DNA from: Leptospira sp.
GTDB taxonomy: Bacteria; Spirochaetota; Leptospiria; Leptospirales; Leptospiraceae
Reading direction: 5' to 3'
Assembly (NCBI GenBank): GCA_027533185.1
Contig: JAPZTS010000036.1
Coordinates: 8,001 to 67,028 of the forward strand
Length of the DNA: 59,028 bases
Shown here one piece after another: positions 1 through 8,572 of this stretch (positions are counted from its first letter, which is position 1; each line of letters opens with the position of its first letter). Below the pieces are notes generated by a model. The model ran no database searches, was not told where the DNA came from, and saw nothing but the letters and a program-made list of their open reading frames with translations. The translations under genes and the position numbers were made by a program.

Positions 1-112
1 AGAAAAAAAGCAAATAGAGAGAGTGAGTAAAAAAGATCGGCAAAAATTTCGGAGGATTTGATCCCCCAACTGCCTTCAGAAAGTATATATAAATTTTTCA
101 ACATTCAAAAAC

Positions 113-1288
113 CTATGATTTCACAGTAATCAGATTTTTCTCTTTGAGAATTCTGTGTCGAATGTCTATGCCTGAAGGACAATAGACGGTACAAATCCCA
201 CAGGATACACATTGTTCCCTCAAAAATTCGTAATTCTTACCTTGGACTAATGCCAAAGGATTTGCATGCGTAGGACAATAGACATTACACTCCCCGCATT
301 CAATACAGATAAATTCTTTCCTTCGAACAGGCAGTCTCTCATAAAATGTTAAAGAAAAATGTTCATATATATTAAAATATCCCAATGAATCAATGTCACT
401 TGTTTCAACAGATTCAAAAAATGATTGGAAACTTGCTATCTTGTATCTTGTATCCAAATTTTTCGGAATAAATGCGAGTGATTGGCCATTGGTAAGATAA
501 AATTGCCTTGGAACCGTATCCATCCTACCTTTTCTATCTACTAAAAATACAGATAAGTGGCGTTTGGTGAAGGATTCTCCAAAATACAATTTCCTAAGTA
601 TATGGTAGACGGTTTCGGCACCTAGATACAAAATTTTAAATTCATTTATCTTCTTTTTTGCGGACGAAACGGAGACACCCTTTGTTTTATGAACGAAAAA
701 TTCGGGAATCCCCATTGGATGAGAATACACCAAATCTTTGTTATTAAAAAAATTCGAGAGTTCTGCCTTAGGAAAAAGAGTTGGCAGTAAATCTTTAAAA
801 AGTGCAAATGCATCCGCCATAGAATTTTGGATCAATTCTTCAAAATTTAAATGTTGGCTACGGCAAAAGGGTGAGAGTATGATTTGGATCTCAGCTTCAC
901 TAGAAAAGGATAAAAAATAATCTTTAAGTGAAATACCTTCTAGATCTAAAGAATAGATTGCTCCTTCATCAAAAGCCGAAAGTAACGAATCCCAATCATA
1001 AGTTTTGGTTTGAAACAGAGAATCCGTAGACCAGGTTCCATCCTGTTTGATTTCAAAATGTCTCTGGTCTGTGGAAAGACTTGCAACACCGTTAACAGGG
1101 CTTAGTATTTTTTTTCCTGAAAAATGTAAGAGAACTTCACCGTGGAATACACGTTTCGGAAATCCTTGTGGAATTTGACTGCCCTCGGGAAGGGGGATCC
1201 TAAAGTTTCCTTGGATCGTCCTCTCCCGTTTGTTTTCAGCTTTGTGCGATTTGCGAGTAAAGGCGCGAGCTAATTTTGGAAACAACAC
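113..1288 (-). CDS. RnfC-like 4Fe-4S electron-transfer protein
   Basis: A 391-residue protein whose C-terminus (about residues 327-376) carries two ferredoxin motifs of the form C-x2-C-x2-C-x3-C-P, as in RnfC and related iron-sulfur subunits. The N-terminal third (PLPEGSQIPQGFP..., then a stretch reading SPVNGVA) resembles the barrel-sandwich domain that opens RnfC/NqrA-type subunits. The likely role is electron transfer at the membrane, but no other Rnf subunits lie nearby and no NADH-binding motif is obvious in the middle, so donor and acceptor are unknown. The start is a GTG at 1288, 12 bases after the stop of the upstream small gene, so the two are probably cotranscribed. Family assignment is fairly sure; function is inferred. 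Confidence 0.7.
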   Translation of the reverse strand: MLFPKLARAFTRKSHKAENKRERTIQGNFRIPLPEGSQIPQGFPKRVFHGEVLLHFSGKKILSPVNGVASLSTDQRHFEIKQDGTWSTDSLFQTKTYDWDSLLSAFDEGAIYSLDLEGISLKDYFLSFSSEAEIQIILSPFCRSQHLNFEELIQNSMADAFALFKDLLPTLFPKAELSNFFNNKDLVYSHPMGIPEFFVHKTKGVSVSSAKKKINEFKILYLGAETVYHILRKLYFGESFTKRHLSVFLVDRKGRMDTVPRQFYLTNGQSLAFIPKNLDTRYKIASFQSFFESVETSDIDSLGYFNIYEHFSLTFYERLPVRRKEFICIECGECNVYCPTHANPLALVQGKNYEFLREQCVSCGICTVYCPSGIDIRHRILKEKNLITVKS

Positions 1289-1300
1289 GCCAATACTTTG

Positions 1301-1579
1301 TTAGACGGCTTTCACCATATAAATTTCGTCTTTGATTGGGAGCTCTTTTTTGAGATTTTTGATATAAGGTAAAATCTCTCCCATTTCTTCATAATACTCA
1401 CAGTTTGTTTGCATACGCCGTGCAACAGTGAAGTATTTATAAAGTTTTTCCTCACCAGAACGTTTAGACCATTTCTTTTTATTACATTTTACGCGAAGAA
1501 TGTATTTGTCTTGTTCTGATTCATATTGGCGCACCACCACACAGTGTAGACAGTTCGCACAGTAGACTTTTTCGCTCAT
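1301..1579 (-). CDS. Small Cys-rich conserved hypothetical protein
   Basis: A 92-residue basic soluble protein with no signal peptide. It has a C-x2-C-x2-C start (CANCLHC) and further cysteines (VKCNKK, QTNCEYY), a spacing that suggests a structural zinc or iron-sulfur site. I do not recognise a named family. The ATG at 1579 follows a GGGG ribosome-binding sequence at good distance on the minus strand. It lies immediately upstream of the RnfC-like gene (12-base gap), so a shared redox role is possible but unproven. Confidence 0.6.
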   Translation of the reverse strand: MSEKVYCANCLHCVVVRQYESEQDKYILRVKCNKKKWSKRSGEEKLYKYFTVARRMQTNCEYYEEMGEILPYIKNLKKELPIKDEIYMVKAV

Positions 1580-1652
1580 GGAAGACCCCTAGCCTTAAGT
1601 TGAAATTACAGCTTTTTGGAAGATTGCGGTACGTCAAGTAAGTACCACGACT

Positions 1653-3302
1653 TTAAGCGATGGCACGAACCTCTTTCTCTTGTTTGGTCGCGGGACGGAA
1701 CTTCCAGTAGGATTCTGCAACGGAAAGAAATGAGACATAGAAAAATCCAATCGCGTAGAGAACCATAAATCCGACAACATACGGTTTCCCGACCAGAAAC
1801 GATAGGTAGATACAGAAAACACAATAAGCACCCATAAAAAATTCTAAAAAGGCTCTATAATCCACAGGAACCACATACTTGATTTTGTCCTGGAGCGATT
1901 CGCCCTCTTTTTCAATTCGGAGTTTTGGAGTTCTTTTAAAGCCCGACTGAATGCCAAAAACCGCTTCCATCCACGCGTAGGTGTTCATCACGGCAATTCC
2001 CGTTCCAATCATCACGAGAACAGGCAGGTATATGAGTTTTGATTTCCAATTCTTATGGATTTCCCTTTGAGAATAGGCATAAAAAATTACAGGCCCAAGG
2101 GAACCGATGGAAAGAATTCCTGCAGATCCAAAGAGGATCTCTATCGGAAGATCATCCATTTTAAATCCAGCCCAGTATTCCATAAGTAGGAGTGGAGCGG
2201 TGAGAAGGATGTTAACAATCATGAGAGGGTGAACAGAATAATTGATCAAATGAGTGATCGCTTCTGCTTTAATTTTCCACGGCTCTTTGGAATTCCAAAT
2301 CTGTGGAATCAATTTAACTGCAGTTTGGATCGATCCCTTGCACCAACGGAACTGTTGCGCTTTGTATGCATTCATAGTCGCAGGGATTTCCGCCTTACAA
2401 ACTACATCTTTAATGTATCGAAACTTCCAACCCTTCAGTTCCGCACGGTAAGAAAGATCAAAGTCTTCTGTGAGTGTGTCATGTTCCCAACCGCCTGCAT
2501 CTTCAATACAGGACCTCCGCCAAATTCCGGCCGTTCCATTGAAGTTCATCCACAGTTGCGATCCATTTCGTGCAACTTGTTCGATCATAAAATGACCGTC
2601 GATACCAAAACTTTGCGCTTTTGTTAGGATATTATAATTTTCATTGATATGGCCCCATCGAGTTTGAACCATACCGATTTCTGGCGAACGGAAATATCCC
2701 AAAGTCCGCAGTAAAAAATCCGGTTCGGGAGTGAAGTCGGCATCAAATATAGCAATAAATTCGCCCTTAGCCTTCGCCATACCCTCATCCAAGGCCCCAG
2801 CCTTGTGACCTTTACGGTTTGTGCGATGGAGGTGATCGATCCAGATCCCTTTTTTTGAATACATCGCAACGAGCTTCTGCACTTTATCAAAAGTCTCATC
2901 CGTTGAATCATCAAGCACCTGGATTTGTAGTTTTTCTTTTGGATAGTCCAAACCACAGGCAGATTCCAAAAGTCGATCTACCACATAATATTCATTAAAC
3001 ATGGGAAGCTGCACTGTGACTACAGGCAACTTTTTATCTTTTTTGGAAAGTAAGTAGACCTCATCTTCAGCACAGTTCTCTTTGTTCTTTCGATAGAGAT
3101 AGACCATCAAATAGGTATGAAGTCCAAAGTAAAACAGCATCAAAATATCGAAGCCGTAGAGCGCCAAAAATGAGATAGATAAAAACGTAAGCATCTTAAT
3201 GCCAATTTCAAGCCGAGCCCAGATTTCGTCAATAGTTTTGTGCACCGCCAAATGAATCCCATTTTTCTTTGGTTTGCAATCGGGAATGGGGCCAATATCC
3301 AT
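1653..3302 (-). CDS. Membrane glycosyltransferase, family 2 (cellulose/mannan-synthase-like)
   Basis: A processive-type GT2 enzyme of 549 residues. One hydrophobic segment near residues 36-70 anchors the N-terminus. The catalytic domain shows the order expected for bcsA-like and glucomannan-synthase-like proteins: VQLPMFNE, the nucleotide-sugar aspartates (LDDSTDET; FDADFTPEPDF), the catalytic TEDFDLS, and QQFRW (Q/RxxRW) followed by KGS. Four or five membrane segments follow (about 355-520). It probably polymerises a beta-linked sugar across the inner membrane, using a nucleotide sugar from the cytoplasm. No PilZ domain or accessory export gene is beside it, so the product cannot be named. 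It is divergent from the 727-residue membrane protein with only 15 bases between start codons. Confidence 0.8.
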   Translation of the reverse strand: MDIGPIPDCKPKKNGIHLAVHKTIDEIWARLEIGIKMLTFLSISFLALYGFDILMLFYFGLHTYLMVYLYRKNKENCAEDEVYLLSKKDKKLPVVTVQLPMFNEYYVVDRLLESACGLDYPKEKLQIQVLDDSTDETFDKVQKLVAMYSKKGIWIDHLHRTNRKGHKAGALDEGMAKAKGEFIAIFDADFTPEPDFLLRTLGYFRSPEIGMVQTRWGHINENYNILTKAQSFGIDGHFMIEQVARNGSQLWMNFNGTAGIWRRSCIEDAGGWEHDTLTEDFDLSYRAELKGWKFRYIKDVVCKAEIPATMNAYKAQQFRWCKGSIQTAVKLIPQIWNSKEPWKIKAEAITHLINYSVHPLMIVNILLTAPLLLMEYWAGFKMDDLPIEILFGSAGILSIGSLGPVIFYAYSQREIHKNWKSKLIYLPVLVMIGTGIAVMNTYAWMEAVFGIQSGFKRTPKLRIEKEGESLQDKIKYVVPVDYRAFLEFFMGAYCVFCIYLSFLVGKPYVVGFMVLYAIGFFYVSFLSVAESYWKFRPATKQEKEVRAIA

Positions 3303-3317
3303 GGAATCTAGTACAAT

Positions 3318-5501
3318 ATGGACTCTCAGTGGAAACGATTTTGGGAAACAGGCCTATTCCCCTCTCTTGAATTTAGTCTGAGCCTTTCGATAGGCTATGT
3401 CTTTTCTCTTTTTCTATATGTTGCTTCCAGTGAACTGACCTTAATTGACAAATCGGATACTTTGTACCCAATTTTACAATTCATACTCTTCTCTTTTTTT
3501 GGATTGGGGTTTGTGTATAGAAAATATGTGCAACAGATTCCAAAAACTCTTTCGATAATCCTTCTGATCTTATCTTCAATCTTCAGCTTTTGGTTTCTCT
3601 ATGGAAATCAAACAGAGTTTTTGATCGATTATATCTTTACATTCGAGCTGGTTCTTCTGAGTGGAAGTGTCTGCTCATTTTTGTTAGGTATCTACACAGG
3701 ATCGCTTCGCGACTTCAGATTCTTAAGCTTTGCTCTGGGAATTACGGCCTTTACATTTTACTCTTTTTTTGACCCCAACCAAAACCAATCTATCAAATTC
3801 CTTTTAGGCATTTTGCTTTTACTCTTATGTTTTTACTTTGTAGCCAATATCTTTCAAAAGTCCACTTACTCCGGTAAATACTATAAAATCCGATCCAAGA
3901 TCGGTAAACATCCGTTATTCTCACCGTTTTATAGATCTGCAATGTCTCTTTTAATCGCCTATGTTGCTTTACATTTATTTTTCCAGCCAGGCCCCAAAAT
4001 TCCTCTTATTCTCTCGATCTCCTTCTCGGTTCTCTTCGGAAGAATCACATCTCTCCTCCCAGGTTTAAAAAGGGAAACGAAGGCAATTTTTTTGATAGGG
4101 AGATTTGCTCTTCTTGTAGGTTTTTTCTTTTTCGTTTATCAAACCAATTGGAACTCTTTTTATACTGCATTATGCATAGTTCTCGGATCCATTGTAGGAT
4201 TTTTTAAACCAAACAAATCTCCGTACAAAGAATACATCTATATTATGATAGAAAGTTTTAGTTATATTTCACTTTCTTATTTACTTTATATTTGGAATCT
4301 GCCATTGGGAGTCAGATCTCTTATCTCATTATTATTTGTCTGTGTTCTTATGTATCCTTACCTCCTACAAAAACATATTGTTCGAGGTCCGAGGATTCTA
4401 ATGCTTACTATTGCTATATTTATTTCGACCGTATTCTTCTCGCCACCAACCATTCGTGTGAGCACACCATTTTCTAAAAAAGAAATCTACGATTTGATTC
4501 CCTATCAAATTACAAATATACAATTTGATGAAGAAAATTTCATTTACTATAAAACAATACTACCGTTTCCATCTCAAAATTTTTTACCAAAACGATCTGA
4601 AATTAAAAACAAAACAGTAGTTCTTGGACTCACGTTAAACCAAACACAGATTATTTCGTATATTGAAGAACTCAAAAAAGAATCGCATCCGTTTCTTGTC
4701 ATTCTTTCTCGAAACAAAAACAATCCAACTCCGCACATCAATGCACTTTCACTATTGAAACGAAAGTCCTTCTGGAACTTTGATATTTATTACCCGGAGT
4801 ACTACCAAAGAGGAATCGACTTTAGTGAGAATATCCCCAAAGATTGGAGATTTAAATACTTTGCCGAAAAAATTGAGAATGCAAATTCGGAAGATATTGT
4901 AAACGCATTTGACAATATTTTAAAGTTTTCCTCGGGAGATTTAAGGAAAGATACAATCGATATCAAACAGATTTATTACCAATCTTATGCAAACTATGCC
5001 CAATACTATCACACGATTGGGCAAAACAAAATGGCCCTAGACTCAATCAGTCTTGCTCGAAAATTCCAAAAACCAAAATCGGATCTCTTGAGAATTGCAT
5101 ACAATAGTTTAAAGTTTACAACTCCCGAAGCAACCTACATTCCAATTCTGGAAGACCTAACCGAGGATATAGAATTTCAAGAGTTTGCACTGAACTCACT
5201 CATTCCTATGTACGAGTCATTAGGTGACTGGAACAATGCACTCAAAAACATGATCTTACTCGAAAGATTTTATAGAAATTCCAACTCAATTGAATTGGCA
5301 AATGAAATGGAACTTGTAAGAGTGAGGCTTTATATCAACTTAGAAAATTGGAAAGAAGTGGAGCCAATTGTGTCTACAAAACTCAAAGAATATCCGGATT
5401 CTGTTATTTGGGAAAGATTAAAAGCAGAAATCCTAGAAAAAAAAGATTCTTATAGAAGAATCTCTGCGCGTCCAGATGCCAAGGAGGCAAGGATTCAATG
5501 A
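3318..5501 (+). CDS. Polytopic membrane protein with TPR-like C-terminal half
   Basis: A 727-residue protein in two parts. Residues 1 to about 395 hold roughly a dozen hydrophobic segments; about 400-727 are soluble and, from about 530, form helical repeats of TPR character (for example YYQSYANYAQYYHTIGQNKM and the later GDWNNALKNM segment). I do not recognise a specific family. The stop overlaps the start of motA by 4 bases (ATGA), so the two are translationally coupled. A link to motility or envelope energetics follows only from that coupling. An in-frame stop lies just upstream of the ATG at 3318, which fixes the start. Confidence 0.6.
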   Translation: MDSQWKRFWETGLFPSLEFSLSLSIGYVFSLFLYVASSELTLIDKSDTLYPILQFILFSFFGLGFVYRKYVQQIPKTLSIILLILSSIFSFWFLYGNQTEFLIDYIFTFELVLLSGSVCSFLLGIYTGSLRDFRFLSFALGITAFTFYSFFDPNQNQSIKFLLGILLLLLCFYFVANIFQKSTYSGKYYKIRSKIGKHPLFSPFYRSAMSLLIAYVALHLFFQPGPKIPLILSISFSVLFGRITSLLPGLKRETKAIFLIGRFALLVGFFFFVYQTNWNSFYTALCIVLGSIVGFFKPNKSPYKEYIYIMIESFSYISLSYLLYIWNLPLGVRSLISLLFVCVLMYPYLLQKHIVRGPRILMLTIAIFISTVFFSPPTIRVSTPFSKKEIYDLIPYQITNIQFDEENFIYYKTILPFPSQNFLPKRSEIKNKTVVLGLTLNQTQIISYIEELKKESHPFLVILSRNKNNPTPHINALSLLKRKSFWNFDIYYPEYYQRGIDFSENIPKDWRFKYFAEKIENANSEDIVNAFDNILKFSSGDLRKDTIDIKQIYYQSYANYAQYYHTIGQNKMALDSISLARKFQKPKSDLLRIAYNSLKFTTPEATYIPILEDLTEDIEFQEFALNSLIPMYESLGDWNNALKNMILLERFYRNSNSIELANEMELVRVRLYINLENWKEVEPIVSTKLKEYPDSVIWERLKAEILEKKDSYRRISARPDAKEARIQ

Positions 5502-6244
5502 TGCAATCAAGTTTGTTAGGAATTATTTCTGCCGTATTATCCGTGTTTGTTGCCATTTTGGTTGAAGGAGCATCCCTTAGGTCGTTTTTTCACCTTCCCG
5601 CATTTTTATTGATTGTTGGTGGAACCATTGGTGTAACTATTGCATCCTTTAAGATGATGCATATAGGCAATGCGATCGCAAGCCTACGTTCGTTTCTGGT
5701 TCCTGACAAAGAAATCGATCTCAAAGTAACATTTTTTAAATTTTGGGAAAAAGCAAGGAAGGAAGGACTTCTCTCCTTGGAAGAAGAAGCAAAACGACTC
5801 GCCGATCCCTTTTTGCAAAAAGGCATACAGTTGATTGTGGACGGATCAGATCCTCGTACAATCGAAGACATACTTATAGAAGCTCTCGAGGAACAGGAAA
5901 AAAAAGAATTAAAAACTGCAAAAGTGTTTGAAACAGCTGCAGGATTTTCTCCGACAATCGGTATCATAGGAACAGTACTTGGTTTGGTGAGCGTGCTCGA
6001 AAATTTGGAAGGTGGAACGAAGGCTCTCGGTCAAGGTATTGCAACAGCCTTTATCGCTACATTCTATGGTATATCTTTCGCAAACTTAATTCTTTTGCCC
6101 ATTTCCAACCAACTGAAAGTTAGATGCAGGTTGGCATCAAATAGAAGACATGCAATTTTAAGAGGCGTATTATCTCTTCAATCTGGCGAAAATCGTAGAA
6201 TCCTTGCGGAAAGAATTGAACCATTTATTGATTCGGATGACTGA
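5498..6244 (+). CDS. motA: Flagellar motor stator protein MotA
   Basis: A 248-residue MotA/TolQ/ExbB proton-channel-family protein. It has two N-terminal membrane segments (about 7-25 and 32-52), a cytoplasmic loop containing ARKEGLLSLEEE (equivalent to the E. coli MotA Arg90/Glu98 region that contacts FliG), then two membrane helices with the conserved prolines in GFSPTIGIIGTVLGL and LILLPISNQ. With MotB it would form the ion-driven stator in the inner membrane around the periplasmic flagella. No motB follows: the next gene is on the other strand. It is coupled to the upstream membrane/TPR gene by a 4-base overlap. Family is certain; which MotB partner it uses is unknown. Confidence 0.88.
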   Translation: MMQSSLLGIISAVLSVFVAILVEGASLRSFFHLPAFLLIVGGTIGVTIASFKMMHIGNAIASLRSFLVPDKEIDLKVTFFKFWEKARKEGLLSLEEEAKRLADPFLQKGIQLIVDGSDPRTIEDILIEALEEQEKKELKTAKVFETAAGFSPTIGIIGTVLGLVSVLENLEGGTKALGQGIATAFIATFYGISFANLILLPISNQLKVRCRLASNRRHAILRGVLSLQSGENRRILAERIEPFIDSDD

Positions 6245-6247
6245 ATT

Positions 6248-7243
6248 TTACTTCGGAAAAATTCTATACAACCTGTGAATTTTTTTGTCTCGGAAATCCT
6301 CAGGGATGGAAGTTTCACTCAAATCTTCAATAGAATAGCCACGTGCATTCCATTCTGTTTCAGGAACCTCCATCTTAAACTGACGAAAGTTTGTTGAAAA
6401 CCATATCTCACCACCTTCGTTCAAAAAGCGAGTCAATAAAAGTAAAACTGTGTTTCGGTGTTTGGATTGAACATCCCATTCTTCATTCATTTTTTTACTA
6501 TTGGAAAAAGTTGGAGGATCAATAAATACGATATCATACTTTGTGCGATTTGGTTTTTTAGATTCCTGCTCCAACCAAAACAGTACATCTGCTTCGATAA
6601 ACTGGTGCTTCGAACTTGATAGCTGATTTTTACTTAGGTTTTCATTTGCCCAATCCAAATATGTTTTTGATAGATCAACACTCGTTGAAAAACTAGCACC
6701 ACCTTTCGCCGCATAGACGGTAAATGCACCTGTGTAACAAAATAAATTTAAAAAACTTTTATCTTTTACCCGATCTCTTATCCATCTACGTGTGATTCGA
6801 TGGTCTAAAAACAGCCCAGTGTCTAAATAATCCGAAAGATTGACTTTAAATTGTAGATCTGACTCAAAAATCCAGTGAGTAGCACTTTCTCGAGATAATG
6901 GGATGTACTGTTCCTTTCCTTTTTGCTTTTTGCGATTTTTTAAAAAGATTGGTGTATTTGGATAAATCGACGAAACTATTTCTTGGATTTTCAAAAAGCG
7001 CTGTTCTTTTTCATTTTCTGTTTGGTGGCGAAGTGAACTCTTATCGAAAAGAACAAGGCCTTTCGGATAAAAATCTAATATAACAGGTATTTGGGGAATA
7101 TCTTCGCTATAAACTCGATAACAAAAAATATTCTCTTTTTTGCTCCACTTCTCTCTGTCTTTTTTTAATTTTTTAAGCCGGTTCTCAAACATGAGAAAGG
7201 CTCCTAATCCTTTTTCCAAGCGAATTGTACCTAAGTTTTTCAA
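6248..7243 (-). CDS. RlmK-like class I SAM-dependent methyltransferase (rRNA type)
   Basis: A 331-residue methyltransferase very like the C-terminal RlmK half of E. coli RlmL, which makes m7G2069 in 23S rRNA. Motif I reads LFCYTGAFTVYAAKGGA, followed by the acidic SVDLSKTYLDWANENL, EADVLFWL, and the catalytic-loop VFIDPPTFSNSKKM with the downstream DVQSKHRN. The N-terminal 120 residues look like the PUA/EEHEE-type RNA-binding region of the RlmI/RlmK group. Modification of 23S rRNA is the likely role; the exact base is not proven because the RlmL half (m2G) is absent. It stands alone, convergent with motA. Confidence 0.8.
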   Translation of the reverse strand: MKNLGTIRLEKGLGAFLMFENRLKKLKKDREKWSKKENIFCYRVYSEDIPQIPVILDFYPKGLVLFDKSSLRHQTENEKEQRFLKIQEIVSSIYPNTPIFLKNRKKQKGKEQYIPLSRESATHWIFESDLQFKVNLSDYLDTGLFLDHRITRRWIRDRVKDKSFLNLFCYTGAFTVYAAKGGASFSTSVDLSKTYLDWANENLSKNQLSSSKHQFIEADVLFWLEQESKKPNRTKYDIVFIDPPTFSNSKKMNEEWDVQSKHRNTVLLLLTRFLNEGGEIWFSTNFRQFKMEVPETEWNARGYSIEDLSETSIPEDFRDKKIHRLYRIFPK

Positions 7244-7351
7244 TATTTTTGACTTTGACGAATTTGTCCCTCAGTAATTTCTTATTAAAATTTATAAGGT
7301 CATATACTTTTTTTGTGGTTCCTTTCTCTTCTAGAGTGATCTTAGTTTAGA

Positions 7352-7771
7352 ATGTCCAATCGAGATACTACATTTATTTACTGTGATGGTTCCTCACGGG
7401 GGAATCCTGGTCCGGCCGCTATTGGAGTTTCCTTTCAGAATCGTGATGGAGAGGAAGAGTTTTTTCTTTCAGAAAAAATTGGAACTGCAACCAATAACGT
7501 GGCTGAGTGGAGTGCCCTAAAGAGAGGTATGGAAGAGGCAGTAAAAAAGGGAATGGACAAAGTAAAATTTCGTCTCGACTCCGAACTTGTCGTTAAACAA
7601 ATGAAAGGTGAATATAAAGTTAAAAATAACGACCTTTTGACTTACAAAATAGAATGTGAAAAACTAAAAACCAAATTCGTAAGTTTTGAAATACAATATA
7701 TCCCTAGAGAACAAAATGCGAGAGCGGATGCCCTTGCCAATTTAGCCCAGGACAAAATAGATCCAAAATGA
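7352..7771 (+). CDS. rnhA: Ribonuclease HI family protein
   Basis: A 139-residue RNase H fold protein with the complete D-E-D-D catalytic set: Asp12 in YCDGSSRGNPG, Glu52 in NNVAEW, Asp76 in FRLDSELV, and Asp126 in NARADALANLA. It cleaves the RNA strand of RNA-DNA hybrids. The form is the short bacterial/archaeal type (often annotated as reverse-transcriptase-like RNase HI) that lacks the basic handle. Its stop overlaps the start of the next lipoprotein gene by 4 bases. Confidence 0.88.
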   Translation: MSNRDTTFIYCDGSSRGNPGPAAIGVSFQNRDGEEEFFLSEKIGTATNNVAEWSALKRGMEEAVKKGMDKVKFRLDSELVVKQMKGEYKVKNNDLLTYKIECEKLKTKFVSFEIQYIPREQNARADALANLAQDKIDPK

Positions 7772-8118
7772 ATTTTCTCAAAATCTCAGTTTTGGCAGTC
7801 CTGAGTCTCAGTTTTTGTCAAAAGTCAGCAAAACAAAGATTTGATGTTTTTTATTTGGATAAGGATTTTTTAGAAGCAGCTACTCTTTGCGAATTAGAGA
7901 CGGACCTAAAAACAGAAAGACAAAACGAATGTGCAATTTCTGTTCAATCCGTAGTTGAAGAAATTGAGACGATTACTACCCGTCCTCTTCAAATGGGAAT
8001 CTCATCTGTTTTAGTCGAAAAGAGTAGAGGCGAAAAGATTGAAAAACTCCTTCGACTGAGTCCGCGACTGGGGATTCGTTATTTAGAAATCTGGAAACAA
8101 ACGGTGATTTTGGAATAG
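7768..8118 (+). CDS. Small lipoprotein, unknown function
   Basis: A 116-residue protein with a short signal peptide ending in a lipobox-like LSLSFC, so Cys17 is the likely lipidated residue. The mature part is hydrophilic and mostly helical, with two more cysteines. The start overlaps rnhA by 4 bases (ATGA), so translation is coupled. It precedes the Fur-family regulator by about 30 bases in the same direction. No family recognised. Confidence 0.6.
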   Translation: MNFLKISVLAVLSLSFCQKSAKQRFDVFYLDKDFLEAATLCELETDLKTERQNECAISVQSVVEEIETITTRPLQMGISSVLVEKSRGEKIEKLLRLSPRLGIRYLEIWKQTVILE

Positions 8119-8149
8119 ACATCCGATTCCCCTCTGAGATAACAAAAAT

Positions 8150-8572
8150 ATGTCTGGGGATCCTTCTCAAATTCTAAAAAAAATCGGTTTAAAAGTCACA
8201 AAAAACCGCGAACAAGTCATTTCCATTTTACAAGAGTCTAGGCGACCCCTCAACCACCAAGAGATCATGGAAAAACTTCCGAAAGATGAGTCCTGGGATC
8301 GTGTCACAATCTACCGAGCTCTTTCCGACCTGGAAGAAAAAAATCTTTTGAACTCTCTGCATTCCACGGATCGGATGACGTATTTCGAACTCAAAGGAGA
8401 AGGGAAAAGTTCAAATGCGGATTCACATGGTCATTTGGTATGTAACCTTTGCGGAAAGATTGAATGCATTGACGATCCATGGAAAGGCCTTCCCTCAGCC
8501 AAACAGTTGAATGGATTTGAAATGGAATCGGTCGAAATCGTTTTCAGAGGCAAGTGTAAGTCTTGCCAATAG
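8150..8572 (+). CDS. Fur-family metalloregulator (Fur/Zur/PerR type)
   Basis: A 140-residue regulator. The N-terminal winged helix carries the family hallmark WDRVTIYRALSDLEEKNLL. The dimerisation domain has two structural-zinc CxxC pairs (Cys98/Cys101 in HLVCNLCGKIEC and Cys136/Cys139 in GKCKSCQ), plus a HGH motif just before the first pair that fits a metal-sensing site. It binds DNA as a dimer when loaded with metal or altered by peroxide. Whether it senses Fe, Zn or peroxide cannot be settled by reading alone; Leptospira encode several paralogues. The end overlaps the next gene by 10 bases. Confidence 0.85.
   Translation: MSGDPSQILKKIGLKVTKNREQVISILQESRRPLNHQEIMEKLPKDESWDRVTIYRALSDLEEKNLLNSLHSTDRMTYFELKGEGKSSNADSHGHLVCNLCGKIECIDDPWKGLPSAKQLNGFEMESVEIVFRGKCKSCQ

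Noticed and set aside
2..61. Short plus-strand frame (QIERVSKKDRQKFRRI then stop) that could be the end of a gene lying left of the window.
   Set aside because: Only 19 codons are visible, with no diagnostic motif; AT-rich DNA gives such Lys-rich frames by chance.
58..129. A 23-codon frame from TTG with GGAGGA just upstream.
   Set aside because: It ends inside the RnfC-like coding region on the other strand and has no recognisable sequence; the ribosome-binding-like word alone is not enough.
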